Source: Candidatus Latescibacterota bacterium
GTDB taxonomy: Bacteria > Latescibacterota > UBA2968 > UBA8231
Direction: 5' to 3'
Assembly: GCA_016187725.1 (NCBI GenBank)
Contig: JACPJE010000003.1
Coordinates: 1 to 53,888 of the forward strand
DNA: 53,888 nucleotides
Part shown: one piece after another, positions 16,735 through 23,585 of the stretch
Layout: each line of letters begins with the position of its first letter
Numbering within the stretch: position 1 is the first letter of the stretch
Translations under genes and position numbers: made by a program
The notes under the pieces: generated by a model
Database searches by the model: none
Told to the model about the DNA's origin: nothing
The model's input: only the letters and a program-made list of their open reading frames with translations

Positions 16735-18078
16735 ATGGACACCACCACCACCGCCCATTCCGTGAAGCGCTCCCTGGAGATCTGCGAGCGGGCCCGCCGG
16801 CTGATTCCCGGCATCACCCAACTGCTGAGCCGGCGGCCCACCCGGGCGGCGCTGGGGGTCAGCCCCATCTACGCCTCGCATGCCAAGGGCTGCCGCATCT
16901 GGGACGTGGATGGCAACGAGTACGTGGACTGGGTGAGCGGGGTGGGGCCCATCATCCTGGGCTATGCCGACGAGGCGGTGGACGAGGCGGTGCGCGAGCA
17001 GATCGGCCGCGGTTCCATCTACACCCTGGTGCATGAAAAGTCGGTGGAACTAGCCGAGGAGCTGGTGCGCCTCATCCCCTCGGCGGAAATGGTGCGCTAC
17101 GCCAAGGGAGGGGGGGAGGCCTGCGCGGTGGCGGTGCGCATCGCCAGGGGGGTCACTGGCAGGGACAAGGTGCTCTTCTGTGGCTATCACGGCTGGCACG
17201 ACTGGTACCTGGCCGCCAACCTGGGCGGGGAACAATTGCACGAGCACCTGCTGCCCGGCATCGAGCCCATCGGCGTGCCCCGCTGCCTGGAGGGCACGGC
17301 CCTGCCCTTCAAGTACGGCGATTTGGACCTGCTGGAGGAGCTGCTCAAGAAGCACGAGAACCAGGTGGCCTGCATCATCATGGAGCCCATGCGCAGCGAA
17401 GAGCCGCCCCCCGGTTTTCTCGAAGGGGTGCGCCAGCTGGCCACCCGGCACGGGGTGGCGCTGATCTTCGACGAGGTCTCCTCCGGCTTCCGCATCGCCC
17501 TGGGCGGGGTGCAGGAGTACACCGGGGTGGTGCCCGACCTCTCGGTCTTCGCCAAGGCCATCTCCAACGGGTACCCCATGGCCGCGGTGGTGGGGCGGCG
17601 GGAGTTCATGGAGCCGGCGGCGCGGATGTTCATCTCCAGCGCGTACTGGGACGACAATATCGGCATTGCCGCGGCCCTGGCCACCCTCAAAGAACTGGAG
17701 CGGCGTCAGGCCCCGGCCTTCTTCGAGAAATTGGGAGCCGACTTCATGCAGCGCATAGACCGGGCGGCCCGGGCAGCTGGGCTGGACGCCGGCTGCGCCG
17801 GGGTGGCCGCCCATCCGGGCATCCGCTTCCCCGGGCTAGAGGCCCAGACCCTGCGCCAGGTGCACACCCTCTTCATCCAGGAAAACGCCAGGCGGGGGGT
17901 CATCCTGCCCCCGGGCTTCTTCTTCAACTGCGCCCACGACCAGGAGGCCCTGGACCGCACCGAGGCCGCGGTGCGCGAGAGTTTCGCCCTCATCAGGGAA
18001 GGATTGGAGCGGGGCAATCTGGACCAGCTGCTGGAATGCCCGCCGCAGGAGGATTTGTTCAGGCGGATGGTCAGCTGA
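16735..18078 (+). CDS. Class III PLP-dependent aminotransferase (glutamate-1-semialdehyde aminomutase-like)
   Basis: 447 residues from ATG 16735, preceded by GGAGAGTGA. The fold I features are clear: RIWDVDGNEYVDWVSG, GYHGWHDWYL, LIFDEVSSGFR with cofactor-binding D246, and K274 in FAKAISNG as the Schiff-base lysine. It resembles GSA aminomutase but sits in a catabolic cluster rather than a heme operon, so a transaminase or mutase for an amino-sugar acid or amino acid is more likely than HemL. The enolase-superfamily gene follows 24 bases later, so they form one operon. Confidence 0.9.
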   Translation: MDTTTTAHSVKRSLEICERARRLIPGITQLLSRRPTRAALGVSPIYASHAKGCRIWDVDGNEYVDWVSGVGPIILGYADEAVDEAVREQIGRGSIYTLVHEKSVELAEELVRLIPSAEMVRYAKGGGEACAVAVRIARGVTGRDKVLFCGYHGWHDWYLAANLGGEQLHEHLLPGIEPIGVPRCLEGTALPFKYGDLDLLEELLKKHENQVACIIMEPMRSEEPPPGFLEGVRQLATRHGVALIFDEVSSGFRIALGGVQEYTGVVPDLSVFAKAISNGYPMAAVVGRREFMEPAARMFISSAYWDDNIGIAAALATLKELERRQAPAFFEKLGADFMQRIDRAARAAGLDAGCAGVAAHPGIRFPGLEAQTLRQVHTLFIQENARRGVILPPGFFFNCAHDQEALDRTEAAVRESFALIREGLERGNLDQLLECPPQEDLFRRMVS

Positions 18079-18102
18079 AATTCCACCCAAAAGGAGCCAG
18101 CC

Positions 18103-19317
18103 ATGAAGATCACCAGCGTCGAATCCATCCTCATCAACCCCCCTCTGGCCGCGCGCAACGCCGGCCAGAAGGTGCGTTTTGCCGGCATCGACACCCAGAC
18201 CATCTACCGGGTGAAAACCGACAAGGGGGTCACCGGGTACGGGGACTGCCGGGGGCACAGTCCCCTGGCCGAGCGGACCATCGCCTCCTTGGTGGACCGC
18301 TCTCCCTTCGATTTCATCGGCGCCGACCTGCCCACCGGGCTGGTGGGGGCGCTCTACGATGCCATGGGCAAGTACCTGGAGGTACCGGCTTACAAGCTGC
18401 TCGGCCAGAAGGTGCGCGACCGGGTGCCGGTGGCGGCCTGGACCCGGCCGGCCTCCCCGGAGGATCTGGCCAGGGAGGTGCAGCGGGCCGCGGCCGAGGG
18501 GTACCTGACCTTCAAGATGCACACCTGCGAACACCACGACGTCTTCGCCCAGAACCGCGCGGTGGAGGAAGTGGCCCCCCCGGGGTTCAGGATGCACTAC
18601 GACTTCAACCACAACCGGCCCCTGGCCTCGGTGGCGCGGATCATCCACGAGCTGGAGAAGTCGCGGGTGGTGGGCTTCATCGAGGACCCGGTGTATCCCA
18701 ATGATATCGAGGGCTGGAGGCTGCTGCGGCAGCGGACCTCGCTGCCCCTGATCATGCACGTGCCGCGCCTGGGCGGCGGGCCGGAGATCATGCACGGCTG
18801 CGCGGACCTGTACATGATCGGCGAGGGAGGCATGGGCAAGGCCCTGCGGCTGGGCTTTGCCTGCGCCGAGACCAATGCCTCCACGGTGATCCAGATGACC
18901 GGCGGCACCCTGTGCAAGGCCATGGCCCTGCACCTGGGCGCGGTGCTGCCCAATCTCTCCCACTCCATCAACCTGGACGACCAGTACGACGAGGATGTCA
19001 CCGGCGGGCGCATCGAGGTGGCCGAGGGCTCCTCGCCGGTGCCCGAAAAGCCGGGCCTGGGGGTGGAGGTCAAGGAGGAGATCCTGGCGCGGCTGGCCGC
19101 GGTCGCCCCCACGGTCCTCCCCAGGCATCTGGGGGTTCTGTACCTGCCCGGCGGGCGGAAGTTCTACGCCCCCTCCATCCCCTCGGTCAGCCGGCTGACC
19201 GGTTTTGCCGAGGGGAACCTGCAGGGCGTGCGCTCGGAGGTGTGGAACGACGACGGCTCGACCCAGTTCTCCAGCACCTTTGAGCGGGTGCAGCGCGAAG
19301 GCGCATTCATGGAATAG
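18103..19317 (+). CDS. Enolase-superfamily protein (mandelate racemase/muconate lactonizing type)
   Basis: 404 residues behind AAAAGGAG. The N-terminal capping domain is about 1-115 (TIYRVKTDKGVTGYGDCRGH, GALYDAMGKYLEVPAYKLLG). The barrel follows with metal-ligand candidates at HYDFNHN and GFIEDPV, and a conserved C-terminal stretch GTLCKAMALHLGAVLPNLSH. Such enzymes abstract a proton alpha to a carboxylate to racemise, dehydrate or cycloisomerise. The third metal ligand may be the glutamate in MIGEGG; this and the catalytic base were not proven. The reaction is unassigned, with sugar-acid dehydration one candidate. Confidence 0.88.
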   Translation: MKITSVESILINPPLAARNAGQKVRFAGIDTQTIYRVKTDKGVTGYGDCRGHSPLAERTIASLVDRSPFDFIGADLPTGLVGALYDAMGKYLEVPAYKLLGQKVRDRVPVAAWTRPASPEDLAREVQRAAAEGYLTFKMHTCEHHDVFAQNRAVEEVAPPGFRMHYDFNHNRPLASVARIIHELEKSRVVGFIEDPVYPNDIEGWRLLRQRTSLPLIMHVPRLGGGPEIMHGCADLYMIGEGGMGKALRLGFACAETNASTVIQMTGGTLCKAMALHLGAVLPNLSHSINLDDQYDEDVTGGRIEVAEGSSPVPEKPGLGVEVKEEILARLAAVAPTVLPRHLGVLYLPGGRKFYAPSIPSVSRLTGFAEGNLQGVRSEVWNDDGSTQFSSTFERVQREGAFME

Positions 19318-19326
19318 CGGCCTCGC

Positions 19327-21240
19327 GTGGGAACGACATGGAGAGCGGTGCTGGTCGGCGCCGGCCTGGTGGGGGCCATCAGCTTCATCGCCCCCTGGGG
19401 CTTCTTGGTGGTCAAGGGCTCCCAACTGGCCAGCAACGCCATGCCGCTGATTGTGGTGCTCTTTTTTCTCATCCTGGTGGGGCTGGTGGCCCCCTTGCTC
19501 AAAAGGATGGGAATGGGGTTCAGCCGGGCGGAGCTGACCACGGTATACGTGATGATGCTGGTCGGGTCGGTGGTGGTGGTCACCGGCCTGACCGGCAGCT
19601 TGCTGCCGGTGATCACCGGAGTCATCTATTACGCCACCCCCGAGAACAGCTGGAATGCCCTCTTTGTGCCCTATCTGCATCCCTGGCTGGTGCCCCAGGA
19701 CGCGGAGGCCGTGCGCCTCTTCTACGAAGGTCTGCCCCGGGGGATGGAGATTCCCTGGGGCGCGTGGGCCACGCCCTTGGCCACCTGGATCACCTTCGTG
19801 CTGGTCTTCTACTGGACCACGCTGTGCACCGGGGTGCTGCTGCGCGGCCAGTGGGTGGAGAACGAAAGGCTGATCTATCCGTTGACCCGCCTGCCCCAGG
19901 CCATGATCGAGGAAGTGGAAGCGCCTGGCCGGCTGTGGGGGGGGCTGCTCTGCAGCCGCCTGCTGTGGCTGGGTTTTGCCATCCCGCTGCTGGTCCACTC
20001 CTGGAATTCGCTGCACAACTACCACGAGGCCTTCCAGCCCCTGCTACTCAACGGGTACATCTCCCTGCTCCACGGCCAGGTGGGGGTGCCGGTGCGGCTC
20101 AACTTTCCAGTGCTGGGCCTGTGCTACCTGATGTCCCTCAACGTCTCCTTCAGCATCTGGTTCTTCTTCCTGATCGGGGTGATTCAGGAGTGGGCTTATG
20201 CCCGGCTGGGGGTGCAGCTAGGGCAGGGCGACATCTGGAATTCCGGAGGGTCCTCGCCACTGCTGCTGCACCAGGAGGCCGGGGCCATGGCGGCGCTGGT
20301 GTGCTTTGTGGGCTGGACGGCGCGCGGCCATCTGAAAAAGCTGTGGGCCCAGGCGCGGCGGGGCGCGGCGGGGGGGACGGAAATACTCGCCCCCAGGACG
20401 GCCACCGGGGGCTTCTTTGCGGGTTCAGCGGCGATGGTGGCCTGGCTGGCGCTCACCGGGCTGGATTTCTACGTGGCCTTGCTGCTGGTGATCGGGGCAC
20501 AGGCCGTGTACGTGGGTCTGTCGCGCATCGTCTGCGAGGCCGGCCTGCCCGGCTGCCAGACCCCGATGGTGCCCCAGGCCTTCATCACCCGCGGCTTCGG
20601 CCCGGCGACCCTTGGGCTGCACAACATGACCGGCCTGGGCATGAGCACGGTGTGGATCGGGGAGACGGCGGCCAACATGATGAACGCCGTGGTCCACTCC
20701 CTCAAGCTGAAATCGGGGGAGGGCCAGGCGGACCGGCGCCTGCCCTGGGCCCTGCTGCTGGCGGTGCTGGTGGGCATTGCCGGCTCGGTCTGGTTCACCA
20801 TGCGCCTGGCCTACACCTACGGGGGGATCAACCTGCACAGCTGGTACTTCGAGGGACTGCCCAAGTGGCCCTTTGACTACATGGCCTCGGTCTACAACAG
20901 CCCCGAGCGCACCTTTGTCCCCCGCCTGCTGGTCACGGCGGCCGGCGGCGGGGTCATGACCCTGCTGCTCCTGTTGCGCCAGCGGCTGGTGTGGTGGCCC
21001 CTCCATCCCCTGGGATTTCCCATTGCCATGACCTATACGATCTCCTCCTACGGCTGGCTTTCCATCCTGCTGGCCTGGACCTGCAAGGGGGTGATCCTGC
21101 GCTACGGGGGGGTGCGGGTCTACCGGATGCTGACCCCCTTTTTTCTGGGGCTGGCCCTAGGGGAGTTCTTCACCGCCTGTCTGTGGGTCTTCATCGATGG
21201 ATACTTTGGGGTCCAGGGGAACACGATTTTCAATTTCTGA
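19327..21240 (+). CDS. DUF6785-type polytopic inner-membrane protein
   Basis: 637 residues from GTG 19327, nine bases after the enolase-superfamily stop and without its own ribosome site, so probably translationally coupled. Many hydrophobic helices are spread over the whole length (VLVGAGLVGAISFIAPWGF, MPLIVVLFFLILVGLVAPLL and others). Conserved stretches such as NERLIYPLTRLPQAMIEEVE and SRIVCEAGLPGCQTP match proteins I remember as DUF6785/DUF6784, frequent in Latescibacteria- and Poribacteria-like genomes. The function is unknown; a transport role for the cluster's substrate is only inferred from position. Confidence 0.75.
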   Translation: MGTTWRAVLVGAGLVGAISFIAPWGFLVVKGSQLASNAMPLIVVLFFLILVGLVAPLLKRMGMGFSRAELTTVYVMMLVGSVVVVTGLTGSLLPVITGVIYYATPENSWNALFVPYLHPWLVPQDAEAVRLFYEGLPRGMEIPWGAWATPLATWITFVLVFYWTTLCTGVLLRGQWVENERLIYPLTRLPQAMIEEVEAPGRLWGGLLCSRLLWLGFAIPLLVHSWNSLHNYHEAFQPLLLNGYISLLHGQVGVPVRLNFPVLGLCYLMSLNVSFSIWFFFLIGVIQEWAYARLGVQLGQGDIWNSGGSSPLLLHQEAGAMAALVCFVGWTARGHLKKLWAQARRGAAGGTEILAPRTATGGFFAGSAAMVAWLALTGLDFYVALLLVIGAQAVYVGLSRIVCEAGLPGCQTPMVPQAFITRGFGPATLGLHNMTGLGMSTVWIGETAANMMNAVVHSLKLKSGEGQADRRLPWALLLAVLVGIAGSVWFTMRLAYTYGGINLHSWYFEGLPKWPFDYMASVYNSPERTFVPRLLVTAAGGGVMTLLLLLRQRLVWWPLHPLGFPIAMTYTISSYGWLSILLAWTCKGVILRYGGVRVYRMLTPFFLGLALGEFFTACLWVFIDGYFGVQGNTIFNF

Positions 21241-21306
21241 CGGCCGGAATTGGAGTTATATTAAAAGGACGACCCTGGACTCAAACGTCCCGGAAGGTGA
21301 GATGCG

Positions 21307-22620
21307 ATGAGACGCCTATGGCTGTGGGCGACGGTGGCGCTGTGGCTGCTGCCGACCCTGGCGCTGGCCGCCCAAGCGGACAGCACGCTCTTTCCGCGGC
21401 CTGAGGCCTTGCGCGGGGCCATCGATTTCTGGAAACAGGTCTTCGGGGTGTACACCACCCGCCACGCCCTGATCCACGACAACGAGGACCTGCGCATCGT
21501 CTACGGGGTGGAAAAGCTGGACCGGCACGGTTCCAACCGGCAGCGCCAGCAGCGTCAGGACGCCATGCTGGCCCGCTACCGCCGCGCCCTCGAACGCCTG
21601 GCTGCCTCTCCGACCGATACGACCCGTTTGAACGAAGAGGAACGCCGGGTGTGGCTGGCCCAGGGCAAGAGCCGGGACCCGGAGCGGTACCGCAAGGCGG
21701 TGGAAACCCTGCGGGTGCAGGTGGGCCAGCGAGACCGGTTCACCCAGGGATTGGCCGTGTGGGACCAGCACGGAGACGAGATCCGGCGCATCCTGCGCGC
21801 GCACGGGGTGCCCGATTCCCTGGCGGTGCTGCCCTTCATCGAGTCGGGGTACAATCCCGAGGCCTATTCCCACGTGGGGGCCGCCGGCCTGTGGCAGATC
21901 ATGAAGGGCACGGGCCGGCCCTTTTTGCGCATCGGCCGCAAGGTGGACGAGCGGCGCGATCCCTTCAAGGCCACCGCGGCCGCGGCCCAGATTCTCAAGG
22001 GCAACTACCAGGCCCTGGGCGCCTGGCCCCTGGCCATCACCGCGTACAACCACGGGGCCGCGGGGGTGGCGCGCGGGGTGAAGGAGGTGGGGTCCCGCCA
22101 GATCAGCGATCTGGTGCAGCGCTACAAGGGGCCGGCCTTCGGCTTTGCCTCGCGCAACTTCTACGCCGAATTCGCCGCAGTCCTCGAACTGGTGTCCCAG
22201 CGGCAGACCTACTTCGGGGCCGAGGCCCTGGCCGCGGCCGTGGCCGATGAGGAGGAGCCGGTGCTGGCCGCCGGCTTTGTGCCGCAGTTGGGGGTCGCGG
22301 ACACCTCCTCGGGGGCTTCGATGCTGGACCATCTGGTCCACCGCTTCCTGGGCTCCAGCAAGGAGGTGCTCTCCTTCACCACCGTGGGCGCCCAGCAACT
22401 GCCTCCCGAACAGGCCGCCGCCATCAAGAGCATCTTCCAGGTCGGCCCCCAGGACACCCTGCAGTCCTTCCGCTGGGGACCCTCGCTGGCTCCCGAAGGC
22501 CATCCCCACCAGGGCACCTTGTGGTACACCGTCTGGTACGAGAGCGGGGAAGGGCAGGTCAGCGAAACCCTGCGCCTGACCCCGGACGGTGAGATCGTGG
22601 AGAAGACCAGGAGGGAGTGA
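21307..22620 (+). CDS. Lytic murein transglycosylase (MltD-like, SLT domain)
   Basis: 437 residues. Signal peptide 1-22 (LWATVALWLLPTLALAAQA). The SLT lysozyme-like domain is about 155-295: catalytic E179 in LPFIESGYNPEAYS, then GAAGLWQIMKGTGR and WPLAITAYNHG. It cleaves the glycan strands of peptidoglycan in the periplasm with formation of 1,6-anhydro ends. No LysM repeats are seen; the last 100 residues resemble a short substrate-binding or LysM-like tail (GPSLAPEGHPHQGTLWYTVW). The ribosome site is GGAAGGTGAG. Downstream is the enolase remnant. Confidence 0.9.
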   Translation: MRRLWLWATVALWLLPTLALAAQADSTLFPRPEALRGAIDFWKQVFGVYTTRHALIHDNEDLRIVYGVEKLDRHGSNRQRQQRQDAMLARYRRALERLAASPTDTTRLNEEERRVWLAQGKSRDPERYRKAVETLRVQVGQRDRFTQGLAVWDQHGDEIRRILRAHGVPDSLAVLPFIESGYNPEAYSHVGAAGLWQIMKGTGRPFLRIGRKVDERRDPFKATAAAAQILKGNYQALGAWPLAITAYNHGAAGVARGVKEVGSRQISDLVQRYKGPAFGFASRNFYAEFAAVLELVSQRQTYFGAEALAAAVADEEEPVLAAGFVPQLGVADTSSGASMLDHLVHRFLGSSKEVLSFTTVGAQQLPPEQAAAIKSIFQVGPQDTLQSFRWGPSLAPEGHPHQGTLWYTVWYESGEGQVSETLRLTPDGEIVEKTRRE

Positions 22621-22624
22621 GACG

Positions 22625-22996
22625 ATGAAGATCAGCCACATCGAACTCTTCCAGATCCAGACCCCGCGCTTTTACGGGCATATTTCCGGCCACGTGCTGG
22701 TCAGGGTAAGCGTGGACGAGGGGCCCAGCGGCTGGGGCGAGGCCGCCGGGCTCAAATGCCTGATCGGCACTGACCAGGAGTCAGATCTGGGAACTGCGGC
22801 CCAGGTCCACCTGGGGGTGGCCATGCCCAACCTGGACCTGCCCTGCGACCCGATGGGCCCGGTGCTCTACACGGCCTCGGCGGCCAAAAAGCCCCTCCGA
22901 GTCGAGGGGAGTTACATCTACCCTCCCGAAGAGCCGGGATTGGGGGTAGAGATCGACGAGGACAAGTTGCGGGCACTGACGGTGGCCGCAGCCTGA
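22625..22996 (+). pseudogene. Internally deleted enolase-superfamily gene remnant
   Basis: 123 codons from ATG 22625. The first 44 residues (MKISHIELFQIQTPRFYGHI, then VLVRVSVDEG and GWGEAAGL) are a normal capping-domain start. The next residues (IGTDQESDLGTAAQVHLGVA, then MPNLDLPCD and EEPGLGVEIDEDKL) match the end of the barrel; compare HLGAVLPNL and KPGLGVEVKEEIL in the full-length gene at 18103. About 250 residues, including all metal ligands, are missing at the join, yet the frame is kept. It cannot be an active enolase-type enzyme. An in-frame deletion or assembly collapse is the likely origin. Confidence 0.8.
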
Positions 22997-23081
22997 GAAA
23001 TCCATGCGCTTCGACCTCCAGCGCCTGCGTTGCGACTTTCCCTTCCCTCGATTCCCCGCCGCGCCATCACACTCGCTATTC

Positions 23082-23098
23082 CTGGCACACGGGTTGCT
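23082..23098 (+). promoter_or_regulatory. Sigma-54 promoter upstream of the 42-residue membrane protein
   Basis: CTGGCAC-ACGGG-TTGCT: TGGCAC at 23083-23088, five bases, TTGC at 23094-23097, with exactly ten bases between GG and GC. All ten core bases match the consensus. The expected start is near 23109, at the foot of the hairpin at 23106-23146. Confidence 0.65.
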
Positions 23099-23105
23099 GT
23101 GCTTT

Positions 23106-23146
23106 TTGGTTGAGGTTGCCGATAGCTAGTGTACGACCTCAACCAA
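23106..23146 (+). promoter_or_regulatory. 5' leader hairpin next to the ribosome site
   Basis: TTGGTTGAGGT (23106-23116) pairs perfectly with ACCTCAACCAA (23136-23146); one G-U and one more G-C pair extend the stem inward. It ends one base before the GGGAGG ribosome site (23147-23152). It may stabilise the message or control access to the ribosome site; as DNA it could also be an operator. Confidence 0.6.
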
Positions 23147-23159
23147 GGGAGGTGCTGCC

Positions 23160-23288
23160 GTGAAACGCTTCAACTGGCTCCTGGTGCTCTCGGCGGTTTT
23201 TCTGGTCATCTCTGCCTTTCGTTCCCTGCTCGGGGAACACCCCTCAGTCATACGGCCCCCGTTGAGCGAAGCAGAACTGGGCATCTAG
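23160..23288 (+). CDS. Small single-pass membrane protein, 42 residues
   Basis: GTG 23160 follows GGGAGG at ideal spacing. The product begins MKRFNWLLVLSAVFLVISAF, a basic start plus one transmembrane helix, and ends in a short polar tail (LLGEHPSVIRPPLSEAELGI). The combination of a full-consensus sigma-54 promoter, a structured leader and a good ribosome site makes a real gene likely despite its size. I do not recognise the family. Small membrane proteins of this kind often modulate a larger membrane complex; the RND operon converging from the right is the obvious candidate partner, by inference only. Confidence 0.65.
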   Translation: MKRFNWLLVLSAVFLVISAFRSLLGEHPSVIRPPLSEAELGI

Positions 23289-23343
23289 GGCCTGGCGGCA
23301 ATCTTCGCCTCCGGCGGCGGCGCAGTTCTTCCTTCCGGAATTA

Positions 23344-23365
23344 TATGCCCACTGGTGCCGGCATA
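23344..23365. terminator. Possible terminator hairpin between convergent genes
   Basis: TATGCC (23344-23349) pairs with GGCATA (23360-23365), with a smaller CAC/GTG stem inside and AATTT after it on the plus strand. It lies between the 42-residue gene and the end of the DUF6132-like gene. It is weak compared with a classic intrinsic terminator. Confidence 0.3.
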
Positions 23366-23372
23366 AATTTCC

Positions 23373-23573
23373 CTATGTACGCCGGTCTGCAGGCGGGTTC
23401 CGCTGCTGCGGGCCGCTGAAGTTTCCCAGCAATATACCGACGATCAATCCGTATACCAGGCCGCCCCACGGGCTGCCGGAGACCGTTCAGGTGCTGCCCA
23501 GGCAGTGGCCCAGGTAGCCGTAGAGCGCACCCCCCAGGGCACCCAGCACCCCGCCGATCAGTACTCGTTTCAT
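23373..23573 (-). CDS. DUF6132-like small membrane protein with in-frame UGA (candidate selenoprotein)
   Basis: ATG 23573 follows a strong AGGAGG, which overlaps the pump gene's stop region. The frame reads MKRVLIGGVLGALGGALYGY, then LGHCLGST, UGA (23489-23487), TVSGSPWGGLVYGLIVGILLGNF and a tail to TAG at 23373: 66 residues if UGA is read. DUF6132 proteins, as I remember them, read GCxxGTCPITSNPxxxxLYGAxxG. Here C-LGST-UGA keeps the same spacing, and the 14 residues from UGA through VYG align without gaps. UGA thus replaces the second conserved cysteine, the classic sign of selenocysteine. If UGA stops, only 28 residues are made. Last gene of the sigma-54 RND operon. Confidence 0.6.
23456..23479 (-). 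promoter_or_regulatory. Candidate bacterial SECIS hairpin downstream of the UGA
   Basis: In the RNA, CCGGC-A-GCCC pairs with GGGC-G-GCC-U-GG around the loop GUG. That gives nine Watson-Crick pairs, one A/G mismatch and one bulged U. The loop begins 17 bases after the UGA and starts with G, as the bacterial SECIS model requires. GC-rich DNA forms such hairpins readily, so this is supporting rather than decisive evidence. Confidence 0.4.
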
Positions 23574-23585
23574 CGCCCGATCCTC

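Noticed and set aside
23004..23129. A 41-codon plus-strand ORF beginning MRFDLQRLRCDF
   Set aside because: No ribosome site, no family resemblance, and it contains the sigma-54 promoter and half of the leader hairpin.
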